Source: Callipepla californica brunnescens
Lineage: Eukaryota > Chordata > Aves > Galliformes > Odontophoridae
DNA: 64,000 nucleotides
Direction of reading: 5' to 3'
Assembly (NCBI GenBank): GCA_023055505.1
Contig: JALIRH010000001.1
Span: forward strand, 92,968,530-93,032,529
Both the position numbers and the translations under genes were made by a program. Position 1 is the stretch's first letter; each line of letters opens with the position of its first letter. Of this stretch, positions 26,156-40,596 are shown one piece after another. Below the pieces are notes generated by a model. The model was not told the DNA's origin and did not search any database. It was given only the letters and a program-made list of their open reading frames with translations.

Positions 26156-27094
26156 CAGATCATGAACAGCCCTCATACTTTTATGAAACACAGTAGGACT
26201 GATTTGAAAAGAAATATCAACAAGGAGATGATATCATGTAAATAAACTGTAAAGTATTTTGTTTGGCATTACTGTAAGTTAGGTTTAAGAAGGAACAAAT
26301 TATTATTTTATAAAGAAAATAAAATGAAATGTGAAAAATAATACCTTTTCCCATTTAGTGATAATCAAAAGATGGAAGGAATTATGCAATTAGACATAAT
26401 TAGTGATGCATATTATTGTGTTCTTTATTTTATGGAGAGAAAGCTTCATAAGATTGTCACACCAAGAAGTAATAAACAGTGAGGTCTTAATGTTCTATTA
26501 ATATTCAGTCATTCTGTGGAGAACTGTTTTTCATTATACTTTCTAATAAATATTTGTACATCTGTATGGTAATACCAGATTTTCCAAACACCTTAAACTT
26601 TTCCTGTTATTTTGGTCAGTTTTCCAACATAACCTGCACTATGCATTTTCTTAGAAAATATTATTAGTAAAAATATCTGGGTGTAATTTTCTGCATGTAA
26701 TTTTGTTTGTTGATGTAAACATTGATATCTGCATGTGTACGTAATGCACACATGCAAATATTTCTATATAGATTGTGTGATCTAAAATATGAAAATAAAA
26801 TACTGAATATTATATACGTATACATATATATATATTTTTTTCAAATTATCATCCATATACCTAATACATTTTCCTTCTATCTTCCTCCAGGCTTCAAGCT
26901 AAATTTGCTTCTGCCAGTGATACAAAAAATATTTTGAAAGCAATAGAAACATTGTATAACAGAGAAAAAAAAAATCAAAACAGTCATCTGGAACATTCTT
27001 CCGGAGAACAATAACTACAAAAATTCTTTTTTAGAAACTATGAGGATAGTGTTTTTCTGAAGGTCATTGTGTTGTATCACTGACATTGACGTTA
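26156..27094. other. Intergenic, no gene recognised
   Basis: AT-rich with a short (TA)n run near 26823. Nothing coding. Confidence 0.55.
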
Positions 27095-27510
27095 AGGCCG
27101 TGGAACGTGTTTAGAGAAGAGAAGTGATGAGGAGCTGCTGAGGATGCAGGGATTGTTCAATCTGGAGAAGAGGAGGTGCAGGGGTGACCTTATCTCTCTC
27201 TACAACTACCTGAAAGGAGCTTGTGGTGAGGTAGAGATCAGCCTCTTCTCCCATGTTATTAGTGATAGGACTAGAGGGAATGACCTCAAGTTGAGCAGGG
27301 AAGATTCAGTCTGGACATTAAGGGAAATACTTCTCTGAACAGTCTGCCCAGAGAGATGGTGGAGTCACCATTCCATGAGGTGCTCAAGAAATGTTCCGAT
27401 GTTGTACTGAGCGACTTGGTTTAATGGGAAATGCCGGTGAAACCTCTTGACTGGATGATCTTGGAGATCTTTTCCAAACTGGTTGATTCTATGATTGTAC
27501 GATTCTATTA
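27095..27510 (+). mobile_element. CR1 3' end fragment
   Basis: Plus-strand CR1 ORF2 end and 3' UTR: TGGAGAAGAGGAGGTGCAGG near 27160, CTACAACTACCTGAAAGGAG near 27200, GATGGTGGAGTCACCATTCC near 27355, and the terminal GATTCTATGATTGTACGATT near 27485. The open frame at 27144 is the degenerate ORF2 C terminus ([20 protein letters not shown]). Opposite orientation to the CR1 at 25904. Confidence 0.93.
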
Positions 27511-30500
27511 TATATAAAGATGAGAAATCAAGGCCACAATTTGGATTCTAACCTTTGCATAAAATTCTTACGCAAATAATCTGTAGATAACAGTCTGGAC
27601 ACTACAACTATCAATTTTTTCTGTGCTGCTTCATAGCATGAAAATATTAAATTATTAATTAAAAAAAAAAAAAGAAATATGGAGAAACGTGGAAAAGAAT
27701 GCATTCCTTTTTTCTGTTTGTTTGTTTGTTTGTTTGTTATTGTACGTGTATACATATACAGAAATCAAAGCATCCTCTTCTAATCATACATATATTTTAA
27801 TGTAATTAAAACACATCTACTAAAATCAAGACTGTTATATGTATTTAACTAAGAATAGTTAATATTATTGCTTCATCAGTTTTTCTATTTCTCTTTATCA
27901 TCCCCATTTCCTACTCCGTCCTTGAAGATTAGAGGCCAATGTTCCTAAATTTAATAATCAGATAATTTACAACCCCACTGTTGCATCTCTTATGTCACAT
28001 CTATATTCATATGCATAAAAATAAATATAGGCATCTCCCTCCAAAAAATATCAATCTTCAGCCATTTTGGTACATTTTCAGCTTATTTGATTGTCATTCT
28101 CTTTCATCCTACTCATGGTGTTTTTTTAAGCAAGCTAATTGTTGTTTGGTGGTCTTATGCTCAGTCCTTGAAAAATATTAACCGAAGGTCAAAAGAGAGG
28201 GCAATTCAAAAGCAGAATCCTCATGAAGCAGTTCATGACAAAATGAAAGTTGGCTGACACAGCAGACTCCTATGAAAAGGGAAGAAGATAGAGGAATGAA
28301 GTTAGAATGAAATGCCATCCTGAGATTCTACAACCTTGAAAGAAAAGAGCATCCTGCTGCTGCCTTTAATAGTTCATAACAACAGCTGTCTTACACTGAT
28401 GAAGGTTTCCTATGATGTAGAACTCCTTCACATGGCATTCTTCAGTTCCATCTACCTCTTGTATTGCTTCATGCCTCACTGCATCACAGGAGACACAATA
28501 TTGCAAACAATTTCTTCTGTGCAATGCTTGTGCAGCATATGGATAGCACTTATTTACCACAATGAAAAGTTTTCATTATATAATCCAGGTGTTTTGTTTT
28601 GTTCTGTTTTGCAGAATATACTTGTAACAGTGAAAATTATCTGACATCAGTTAATAAATTATCATTGTGACAGAATTCAGTGATAATGTCAAATGCATTA
28701 TGGTGCCACTTTGTTGCATAATTTATGTTTAACATGCTTTAAATTTCTTGAGACTTATACATGTATAAGAACAAATTGATATGTCAACCTATGATGTTGT
28801 ATAAATGTGAAAGAAAATATATATAGCAATATGTGTCTGTATTTATATGTTATAAAACTATGTATATATGGTGCTTTCTAAAATTTATTAATACAAGTAT
28901 GATTATTATCAGTGTTAAAGACTGGTTTATTTTTTCAGTATATTTCGGAGGTATTAACTGATATTTCTTATTTTTTACTACTTATTGAAAATGTACAAAA
29001 TTAAGACAGACTTTTTCATTTCTATAGGAGCTTTCAGACAAAATTATGAGACAGTTTTGAGTTATCAAATAAGTGAATAATCAGTAGATTTTTTTTTTCC
29101 AATTAATCAGTCAAAAATTGAAACCTCACTTCTGTGACTGCTTAGACATATGAATAACTTTACTTAAATATGAAGCTTTTGGTGATAGCATGAAATTACT
29201 GAAAGTAAAATATTCATAGAATTCAGAGCTTGCAAGATTAAGTCTAAATGTCAGATATATACTATGTGTTAATAGTGGTATTTTTTGAGGGGGAGTTATT
29301 ATTGATTTTCAATTTGTTTTGCTTGTTTTCATGTAGTTTTGGAATTTAAATTTTTTTTTTTAATATGGCTTTTCAAAGGAAATCTTAAAAGGCAATTAGT
29401 TCTTAATCATTTTTGAAATCTGCAAAATGGAATGAAACAGAATAAATTCCCTGTAAAAGTTCGCAATTATGACTGTGTAGGAGAATGTGTACTTTATCAT
29501 GTATATATTCTACATATCACTCTAAATTATTACAGTACAATACGTAAGCATATCAATTCTGTAAATAAGCTAAAATATGTGAATGCCACAAGAAAAGGGA
29601 AAGGGAAAGGGAAAGGGAAAGGAAAAGGGAAAAGGAAAGGAAAAGGGAAAGGGAAAGGGAGAAGGAGAAATATTTCAGTTTCATATAATAGTTACAGGTA
29701 CAACAATAAAAACATGTTTATTGCAAGTGCATGAAAAGAAAGCAGTATTGTAATACACAGTGAAGTCTTATAAAATATTTATTAGTTAATTAATATACAC
29801 AATACAAAAGATTTAAATGGTTGGATCCTTTGCTGAGAAAGATAGAAGTTAGCAAAGAATGCAAAATTTGACCATAGCTAATTTTTTTTCTAATACATAT
29901 GGAGATATGGTCTTAGTATTGCATTAGTCATTTAGACTCAGCTCCTCAAAGACATAGGACTTGGTCCCTTAAGCAATTGTCATTTAGCCCTTTATTTATT
30001 AAATATTTTATCATGAGTTAAATAATTTGTGTTGAGATTGAAAAATTATTTACTAAGCATGCTGATTTCATTGGATGACCTTATGTAGGGAAGATCTAAC
30101 CAGAAACATAGTAAAGGACCATGAGATCACATAATAATCCTACCCTAAAGATAAAATCAAATCCAGTTTTTGACTGAAGTGCTGAATTCCTTCTAGCCTA
30201 AGTTTTTTGGATAGCTAGTTCTTTCTTGCTTTCATTTTATGTGTGAAAGTTCACTATCAATATTAATATGTTTTTCATTAAACTATAACCTATAAAATGT
30301 GTTTATGACACGGTAATGACTTAATTGCAAGGATTAAGAATTCAATAATTTCATTGAAAACAGAAGTAATCAGCTGTTAACTTTAATGATTGTTTTCCAT
30401 ATTGCTATCTGTAGCTTTCTGGAACAGTTATATCAAATTATTTTTACTTAGATGAAATTCTTATTGGAAAATGTGTGAGTTTTCTAGACAGAACTACAGG

Positions 30501-31655
30501 TAAGAAAATATGGCATTTGTTCATTTTGTATAGATTTCATTACTTTCACATTTGTATTTATAGGTTCTTATTTTAACATAAAGAGTTAAACAATATTATG
30601 TTTCCAGTAGACAAAGACATTTAGATATGTTGATGAATTTAGTTTCTAACAGAACATCTTCCTCTAACACATGCAGAATTGCCTGACAGAAGCATCTATG
30701 AAATAGATGCATAAAATGCACTGTGATTTCTCTGAAAACTACTTTTGCAAATGTTTCATCTTCCACTGCAAGATGATCAAGTGAATCTAACTACCCTGTC
30801 CAGGTGCAACACGTTAAAAAGAATAATCTTTAAAATGGGTGTTCTCTCTGTCTCGCTTTCTCTCTTTCTCTCTCTCTCCCATTTCAATAAAGTAAATATG
30901 GTACTTCAAGGAATTATACAGACATGTCAAAAATACAAAGCTGGCTCTTCAGTGATTTTGCCAGAGGATTTAATAAAGTCGTACTCAATAAGATTAGAAG
31001 GAAAGTGTTGAAATGATCTATCCTCTTAAGTAAAAATTCATTTTGAACATACAGCATGTATAAACCATCCAATTCCAAGTCTTCAGTTGATAGACATTCT
31101 ACTAGATAAATTGTTCTGGATCTTAGCTTGAGCATCCTGTTTTTCAGACCTGCCATATAATATCTAATGAAAAAAAGTGTCAAACAGCTAAGGAATATTT
31201 TGTTTTGAAAGATGTTCCCTTTCATTTGATATGTTTTAATCATTTTAAGATTTTACGACAATTTAATTCATCATTTAATAATACAAATGGTTAAGAAAAA
31301 AATGCTGAGTGAAAAAGAATTTAAATTTTTTACAGTACAACAAACACCTAAATTAGACCCTCCTCATTCTCACCACATATCATTTAGTGTTCTGCTAGTA
31401 ACAAATTTCCCATGAAAGGCCTTGTATTAAAAACAAACAAACATATTTGAATGTATGACATAAGGCTATAGGTACACAAAATAAATAAATAAATTAATAA
31501 AATACCACTATCAAACTATTCTTAGTATGCAAAATGAAAAAGTATGGAAATACAACTTTATGCTTATTGCAGTATCAAGCTTTTTTGAGGTGTCAATTAA
31601 AAAATAATCAACTAAATATTACAATATGTATAGAAGATTTCCTGGATAGACTTAA

Positions 31656-31688
<33 letters not shown>

Positions 31689-33012
31689 AAACCTTGATAT
31701 TTCACAAAAATAAAAAAAAAAAGAGCAAATCTGAGTGAGTTCCAATGAAAGAAATGCGAGTCACTAAAACCACTGAAATTAATGTTCAGATCTGAAAAAG
31801 GTATATTGGATGAATTTTCAAACACAGATGTTTATCGAAATTTTGGATGTTAGCATTAATATTTGGACAATGTACCCACTTGAAATTGTGTTTCCTTTCT
31901 TAAAATTTGTTATCTGCATATGATAATACTCTATTCCTATCTTAAAACACTGGGGAATGTTGCTGCGTATGTTGGTTAGTTACACATTTCAGAGGTAGGA
32001 AATGTGATATTTGAAAGCAACTTCTACTGACCTCTTAAGTGCCCAAGCGATGTTCCCACTGGCAGTGTTCCTACTGACTTCAGTGAGAACAAGAACAGGC
32101 CCTAGTTTTGCAAGGTATTTTAGGATCCTTTGGGAAGAAAAGTGTTAGAGGAATGCAAGCTGTAATTATCAATTAGTTTTCTACAAAGCACTCTCAGAAA
32201 AATCCCCCATAGTCACAGAACATCATATCTTAATTTCAAGTTTCAATTTACTGTAGCTATTTTAACACTGCTGAATAATTATTGTCCAGGCACTAAGACA
32301 TTTTATGACAACATACCTTCCAGTTTTGACCTGTAGAATTTTAATTCCTGTGTAATTAACAATAAAACTACCTGATCAAAGAATTTTTTTAAAGTTATAA
32401 AAACTAGACAAAAATATCTCCCTTTATTCTGTCTGCATTGCCCTAACAGTAGTTATAACCTCTTTTATAGGGAAGAATAAAGGGTTAAAAGAGTGTGTAT
32501 ATTAATAATAATAATAATAATAAAAAGCTTTGTAAATATACTAAATATTTAATACTGAATATACTCAATATATATTTTTACTTTTCAGTGTTTATATTTG
32601 GACAGGTAGAAATGAAAGTGTTCTTTCCATTTCTGGTAGCAGTCATTTTTGTTTTCACATTCTAAGCCTTGCAAGCAAATAGTTAATTCTTGAGTGCTAA
32701 GAAATGATTTTGACAACATTTACATTTATCTTGTAGATAATTAAAATTAGATAGATATAAACTGACATATTTCCAAAACATGAGTTTTTTAAAAGGGCTT
32801 CTCTTCCATCACTGACTTAATTCAACTATCTGTAATGCAGAGAGATACAAGAATCTTAACTCCCTAAAAGCCCAGTCAGTGCTAAAAATAAATATAATCA
32901 AATTTTTCAAAGTTCAACAATGACAATGACAAGAATAACTTATTGAAAACTTTGGTTAATGGCTATTACACATTTTTCAATTTCATTCAAAATCTATATC
33001 CCTGTTTGAATT
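27511..33012. other. Intergenic, no gene recognised
   Basis: AT-rich non-coding DNA with an A-run and (GTTT)n near 27660-27736, a purine repeat at 29591, a (TAA)n run near 32500, and a possible ancient-repeat motif near 32050-32110. Short open frames such as 28336-28644 show no domain or codon bias that I can defend. Confidence 0.55.
29591..29670. repeat. (AAAGGG)n purine microsatellite
   Basis: About 13 hexamer-like AAAGGG/AAAAGG units, all purine on the plus strand. It gives a Lys/Gly-rich spurious frame. Confidence 0.95.
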
Positions 33013-33014
33013 GA

Positions 33015-33082
<68 letters not shown>

Positions 33083-33083
33083 A
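33013..33083. repeat. (GAAA)n microsatellite
   Basis: About 17 perfect GAAA units. The Lys/Glu/Arg-rich open frame over it is an artefact. Confidence 0.97.
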
Positions 33084-33568
33084 AACGTTCTTTAGAAAAC
33101 GAGGCTAGATTAAGAAATTATAAACTTATGACTACTTGTCTTTTATGTATGACTTCAGAGTTTGGATTCAAGAATAAACAAAAATATTTTGTAACCTTTC
33201 CAAAATGTTTCTCCTTAGGCTTAAGCAGTATTATGAGTAACCTTTTCAAGCCAGTGGCATTCAATTAGAAACAAAACAGATAAAAACAGAATGTAAACCT
33301 TTCAGAAAGGAATTAGCATTAAGTTGCAAGCCCTCATGCCTTTCTGAGCATACCAAAATGCTATAAATGCTATAAGTATTTTATAATACAGAATCATCAC
33401 ATATTGCCTAAATGATCATATGTTTCTGCTGAGATTTTGTACTTATTTCAGAGAAAGAAAAGTTACAATAATCATTATCCTAACATATTCAGAAACACTT
33501 AATTCTCAGTAAAGCAAGGCAGAACTCAGTCTAAGGATGAACTTAAGTGTGTATGCATCAGGAATATA

Positions 33569-34868
33569 TGAGGGCTGATCCAAAGGCAATGCCTCCTGTT
33601 ATTACGTTAGCCTTCAAAGTCAGAGGGCAGATGGTGATGGTATGACAGTAGAGGCTGAACATTCCCACCTGTATAGAATTAAACTTTTTGCCATGCAGTT
33701 GAGGGCAGGTGAGGAGTAGTCTGGCAAAATGGTATCTGACAAGGAAGTGCATATGAAGCAAAGGTGAGCAACTGAATTCCTCCATTAGGAGAAAATTGCA
33801 CTCACTGACATTCATCAATGCTTGCTGAATGTTGATAGAGACCTTGCAGTGGATGTTAGGACAGTGAGATGGTGGGTGATGAGTTTCAGTGGTGGCAAAA
33901 GTGACATAAAATATGCCACCTTCCAAATGGCCATGCATAGTTGTCAAGCCACAAAATGAAGAGCGTCTTGGTCAGTTCATCCTCCAGAATCAGCTGATTA
34001 TGACCAGGGAGCTGTGTATGGAGGTGAAAATCAGCTTCAGTTCTTCATATACCATACAATATTGAAAAGTCTTTGCCAAGTGGGTACCATGAATCCTTAC
34101 ACAGAAACAGAAGTAACATGATTTGCAAGTTTGTCAGGAATTATTGAACAGATACGAGGCTGAAGGTAATGGTATCCTATATTGCATCACTACTGGTGAC
34201 TAGACATGGTGTCACCACTATGAGCCAGAGACAAAACAGCAGTCCATGGGATGGCAACATGTGAATTCCCACTCTCAGTATAATATCAAGACACACCCTT
34301 TAGCTTGGTAAGTGATGTGCACTCTCTTTTGGGATAGGAAAGAGACGATCCTTCTGGATTTCCTGGAATTCAGACAAACCATCAACTACGACTGCTTCAC
34401 CTGATGTCAGTGATGATCCAGAAGACTTAAACGTCCAGAGCCAGGCTAGAGAAGAAAACAACCTTTCTGCTGCAACATGATAATACCTGGTCTCATACCA
34501 GCTGGACACACTGCCAATCTTGGTTGAACTCTCCTCCAAAATCCATTGAATAGTCCAGATTTGGCACATTCTAACTTCCATCTGTTCGGGACAATTAAAG
34601 ATGGACTGTGTAGGCAACATTTTCCCAGCAACAGTGCCATCATAACAGCTGTGAAACAAGTCAGTCATGCACACCGGTGCAGGCTTTTTCCAAGCATGAC
34701 ATGCAGTCTCCTGATTATTGCTGTGGTGATGGCTAGTGGTGATGATTATGTTGAGAAATAGCACTCTGCAGCTGAGAATGTGTTCTATTAAGTAGTGCTA
34801 TTGCGCTCTTTGTATCTTCCACAGTTTTCATTGAAATAAATAGGAGGCATTACTTTTGGAGCAACATA
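33569..34868 (+). mobile_element. Mariner (Galluhop-type) transposon, near full length, inactivated
   Basis: About 1.3 kb. The ends are inverted repeats: GATCCAAAGGCAATGCCTCC at the left and, on the opposite strand, CTCCAAAAGTAATGCCTCCT at the right, both next to TA. The interior on the plus strand is a degenerate Tc1/mariner transposase: a stretch ending RWWVMSFSGG near 33870, an HDN catalytic-aspartate motif at 34475-34483, and NSPDLAHSNFHLFG near 34550. Many stop codons and frameshifts interrupt it, so no transposase can be made. The family name is from recalled similarity of the ends and transposase to the chicken mariner. Confidence 0.88.
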
Positions 34869-37800
34869 TGTATTTGCATCTGTTTTCTTTAGACATTAAA
34901 ATATATTACACAAAAATTCCAACTAAATGCAGTGAGATTACTCACAATAATTGCTTTATTCCCATGTGATAGTAGTCATAGAATAAAAATATATGTTTGA
35001 TTTTTTCTCCTCATTATTTTGATACATTATCTTTCTGTTAGGGTTGTGAAGTAGCATCGAGGTTTAATGACTGAATGATTACTTGCAAGGGCTTACTTCA
35101 ACACACAGAGCAGGAGATAAGGATAACTAAGTAAAAGGGAAACATAAAAGAAAAGTAATTTCACTATTTAATAGCATTTTGAATTTATAGAATATTGATC
35201 AAATTTTAACTGTAGATGATTAGTTGGAGTAATAACTAATTCTCAAGCATTCAAATAGCAAATGAAGTAAAGCTAACATATGTCATACTGAAGCAAAACA
35301 AAGCAATAAAAAAACAATTCTAATTCATTTGTATACTTGATAAATAGAAGACAAAATGATGAGAAGACACATTTTGTCCTCGATGATTGAACCTCTGATT
35401 CCAATGAAATCTAACAAAATAACCTATCTGTAATTATAGAATTTTTAATACATGTTCAGTTAAAGATAGCATAGTATATAAAACATACTGAGAAACATGG
35501 GACATAGTATAAAAAAATATGTATAAGTGACAAAATATCAAGCATTATAAATACAACGATTTTTCTAAAAATTGCTGAATTTATAATTATCTTCATTACC
35601 TTTCATATTTATAGAAACAAGTTTCTCAACAGAGTAGCAACTTAATCTTTATGAAAAAAAATCAGAAAGAGATGATGTAAAAGTACAATGTGCATTAATA
35701 GACTAATATTTTGCACTAATGTACGTTACTCTTCAGTATGATATTATGGCATCTCAGCACTTATTTTTCTAGCTCCCAACTGTGTAGCCAAAAAGGTAAA
35801 AATAATCACTACAGGCCTGACCAGAATTTGTCAGTAAGGCATTCATTTCCCCACTTAAATTGCTGTGCTGAAAAGTTTAGTTATATAAGCATTGATTGCT
35901 CATGAGATAGTCCCTCTTCCTGAGACATTTAAATAAAGGAAAGCACAATTCTTTACTGGTGTCCTACACACAGAATGTTTGTGTATGCATATGTGCATAT
36001 TACAGACTTACGCTGATGATGCTAGAAATAGAATTTTTTAAAAAAGAATAATAAAAAACCCTACCTAAAACATAATTTCCAATCACATTGATGAATATTT
36101 TGCATAAGGTCTTACTCCAGCTATTGGAGTTAAACAAACACTTATCCCTCTTCACCACCTCCCCGTGTAAAAATTGAGATGGTGGGAGAGGAAACTGTGA
36201 GATCATGCTTACAAAATTAGTATCTGTCTCAGGAGTATAATATTTTTTTCTTTAAAATAAAACATACACATTAGGTTAGATCCTTCTGCAGACAACTGTG
36301 CTCTGTGCGCAAAGTAAAATAAAAAATAAGCTACAGAGTAATCAGTTTGATTCCAAGTAATGCATTGGAAAAAAAAAAAAAAAAGTAAGGCAAAAAAAAA
36401 TCAAAAATGCACAGATGTTAACTTCATTTATACATGTAGGATGTTTTTGAAACATTAATACTATAAACTTATCAACATAGAGTATTTTTGAAACATTTCC
36501 ACAAGAACTGACTGCATTGCATGCACACTGTATTTCGATGAATATAAACTAAAAATATCCACCCTCAAAATGACCAGACATCACCAAATTCAGTCAACAA
36601 AGACAATAACCCCTAGAACCACTCAAAGTTATAACTCACTAAAATGTAATAACTCATTGAGATGATACAACTGTGAGAGATCTGAAACTCTTTAGTGGCA
36701 TTTTTCCCTATGCAATGTAAACTAATAAAGTTTCTAATATTACAACAAGATACAAAAACTTAAGTCAAACTATATATTCCATCTTTAAAAGCAAATAAAT
36801 AAATAAATGGGAGAATTTTCTTTTACTTCAGAAACATCAAATACACTGAACAGTCACTATTTCCTTTGATGCAATTTTCATCATAGCTAAGCAAGATATT
36901 TTTATATTTGTGAAGAAATAAATCAGTAGAATATTCTTTCTTTGGAAGTATATGATTTAAGTTATTTGATCTTAATACAGGCATTTCTTATAAATTTGGA
37001 ATTAGAAGAAGATACATCTTCTTGAAATTTTAGCTTGGTTTGAGTCATATTATAACTCATACATTAGATTTTGCTTTGTATTATCAGATAAAATATAAAT
37101 GAATGTGAAGCACTTTATATAACTAGACAAAAGCTCATGTAACCACTTATTTCACTGATAGTTCTACAACTGAATTAAAAAAAAAAATGTTTAACATTGT
37201 ATCATAGGAAAATTCAGAATAAATGTAATGTTACAGTTGATTCAACTGAAGAATTGCCAACCTGAAAAATGCATTTAAATTGTTTACTTTTATAAGTTTT
37301 GCATTAAAAATTGCAATGAAAAAACTATTATACGTGAAGAGTATCAATATTTGGAACAGTACTGCTTTAATTTTAGTAAAAAGCAACTGGACTAACAGTT
37401 TTACTACAGTTGTGACTATAAAAGTGAAAATTTCACTTAAGATCATTTACAAAGAGAACAAGTCTGTCATGCAATAATTATCACAGTATTAAATACAGTT
37501 ATGTATGTAATATTTTACAATTGAAATCATATATTTGGTATTGAGAGATTTGTAAGGACTGTTTCGATTTTTAGATACATTTGGGATGTGTGTATTTATA
37601 AATCTGATTGCTAATAATTAATATTATTGTAATGAAATTATAGCAAACTTAAATTCAAGCTACTTCTTATGTGACAGTACTTCAGAGTTTTAAGATACAG
37701 GAATATTACTATTCCTCAATCTATATTCAAACTCGATTTGGGCCTGATCATTTAATCCTAGCATCTCCAAATCAGCATTTACATTTCTATATTAGACAAG

Positions 37801-40596
37801 TCTATGTCTTTTGTGACTGAAATGACACTTTTGTGAATCTGCGAATATATCAGTCTATCCCATACTTCATTCCAGGCCTTAAAGCTTTTAAAACACAAAC
37901 AGAAATATTCTCAAATCACAGTAGACACTGATAATTAAAGAACAGGTAAAAGAATAATAACAAAGATAGGTAGAAGTGCATGCATGCAAATACAGATATA
38001 TATATGTATACATACACTTCCATATATATATAAATACAAACACAAATATGTATTTCTTTTTTTTTTTTTTTGTTAGAATTTAGATGGTAAAAAAAGAAAC
38101 TATTAATCTACTTGGTAACTGAACTCCATTTTCCATTACTAGAAAATGCACTAGGCTTTTGTGTTTCAAAAATTACTTTAAGAATTTATCTTAGCTACTT
38201 CTTAAACTTAAATGAATTTTTAAACTAAAGCTAATGTCATGTCTATGACATCAATCATTCTCCTGTTTCCCAAATAGGAAAATAAACCTTTTTGTGACAG
38301 AATTTGTACAAAAATAACAGAATGTATTAATAATCTAATGTTTACAAAATCAGGTCTATTGTTGAAATCATGAAAAGAAAATGTTTTTTACATTACATAT
38401 TAAACCAGACATTTACTGTTTCAACTCTTTCTCTTATCCCAGTAAGGATGTATTTTAGAAGGTCACCCAATACCCCGTCATGATATACAATGGTTAATCA
38501 TGTGTACAAACAGAATAAACAAACAAACATAAATAAATAAATAAAGCAACAATAAAAACAAAACAAAAGAAAAACTTCATATTCATTTAGCTCGACATGG
38601 TTGTCTGAAAAATTTTTATATGTTGTAAATACGAGGCTGCAAACGTGGCTGCATGTTCCTTGAGAAAGTAAACAACAATGGCAAAAAACAACACCAAAAC
38701 CACACAACAAATGAAAAAACAAAACAAACAAACAAAAAAACCCGACAAATATATCAAACCTATTTCAAGTTTTCAGTAACCAAACCTACAGAATTAAATA
38801 CATTGTGACTTCATATGGTCCATCATACTCAATGGCCACACCTACATACGTAGATGTAAACTAAACTTCCACAAATAATTGGGACAAAACAGTTCCAAGC
38901 TAAATCTTACAGTGCTATGTTACATAAAAATTCAGTTAATTTGTCTGTGGATTGGAAATAGTATAATTCATTTAGGGGGGGACATAGCAGAACTACAAAC
39001 ATTTAGCACTACTGTATTCGATTTTTTTTTTTTTTTTTTTTTTTGCTTTACAAAATAATAATGTCAAGAGAATTGTTTATTTCAGTGACTTAAAGCCAAA
39101 CTTCTAAGAGCAAGGTAGATGTTTTTTTTACTTCCTTAAGTCAATGAAATATGTTTTTCACAAATGTAAAATGTGGCCCATTAGCTGTAAGTTAATTTGA
39201 TCACCATTTAATTACAAACTTCATTAAACTTTATTTATTTGTATATTCAATGAATTAAATGCCACTGGTTTCTTGGACCTAAATGCATCTCTTTGTGCTT
39301 CCTAACTCTGTTCTGTTCAGTGTTTTAAGAATTAAAGAAAATACTCCAAAACATAATTGTGCATAGTATTTCTCAAGTAATATCTTACTACTAGGTATTC
39401 TGAAATGTAGATGAAAAATGAAAACAAAAACAAAAACAAAAACAAAAAACAACACAAATCATAAATATTTGTGATATTTATATTAGGATAATATTTATAC
39501 GTAGATGGATAAACACAAATCTAAAAGACAGTATTGCTTACTGGTGAGGAGATTAATGTGCTCTCATTCGAGCAGAGCACATTACAAAGCTTCTTTAAAA
39601 GTTTGAGAAATAATGCAAACATACAAGCAATATGGCTGCCCTGTTTAGAGTGCTGCTATTAATCTCACTCTTCGCACAGAATCACCATATTCAGCTAATT
39701 CTTCATTCAGTTATCACTCTTTGGTTTGAGATTATGCATTTTTCCAGAGTAAAAGGATGTTGCAGAAAGGCTGTACAAGTTCCCTATAATCAAATAATTT
39801 ATACAAACATGAGAATCACTTGAAGACTGATGGCCATGGAATTGCGCCTGCCACTCACTCACATCTCCCTCCATTTTTCTTGTTTAATGCCAGTAGTGCC
39901 AAAAAACATTCTTGATTCTGTATGAGACAACCATGGACTTTGCCCAGCTTTGTTAGAGGCTTTTTTTCAGAGATCTTTCATTTCAGTATGCCAGTTTTTA
40001 TTCACATGAAAGTCTATTCAGTCTCCCCAGAGACACTGGACAATACGAAGACTCTGTGTTCTAAAAATGGAGAAGTTCTTGTTTACCCTGTCATCAAGTC
40101 AGATCCTTCAGGATGTGCCTTAACAGACTGCCTCTGCATTAAGTTTCTGTAAGAAACACACAACACACTTGTCAGAAATTTTTGCTCCAGTTAAATAAAA
40201 GTCTATATAATCTACAAAGTCGAGATGTTGCTTTTGTATTTCACCAACAACCATGGTTATCTATTAGTGCCTTTTCAGATATATTTTCTCACGTTTTTTT
40301 TCAGTGGGTCAGAGGTTAATTTTAATAGCATTTTAGTATGATTTTTGTTAGATTAATAATTATTATGTGATATTAGAAAATTACCTCTACATCTAATAAG
40401 TAAAGGAATGCACTTAAAGATAGGCTACACTGTAGAAAAAAAAAAATGAAAGTGCAGCAAAACATTAGAAAATTAAACACAGAAGTATACAGAATCATCC
40501 ATACATGCTTTCTACAAACAGAAGCAATCATTAAAACATTAGTATGCAAATCTAAAAAGAAATAAATAAATGAAAGAGAATTTGGGCCCTAGAAGT
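34869..40596. other. Intergenic, no gene recognised
   Basis: AT-rich. It contains a T-run at 39024-39044, (AAAAC)n runs near 38690-38740 and 39423-39450, an AT-rich (TA)n block near 37995-38030, and a perfect 11-bp hairpin at 39554-39584. Longest open frames are under 80 codons with no domain. Confidence 0.55.
39554..39584. repeat. Hairpin: 11-bp perfect arms, 9-nt loop
   Basis: TAATGTGCTCT at 39554-39564 pairs with AGAGCACATTA at 39574-39584. Function unknown; could be chance. Confidence 0.9.

Noticed and set aside
28336..28644. 102-codon plus-strand frame
   Set aside because: AT-rich hydrophobic peptide without domain, start context or repeats; expected by chance at this length.
33558..33947. 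129-codon minus-strand frame in the mariner
   Set aside because: Antisense to the degenerate transposase. The related frame at 22807-23083 exists only because it is another copy of the same transposon.
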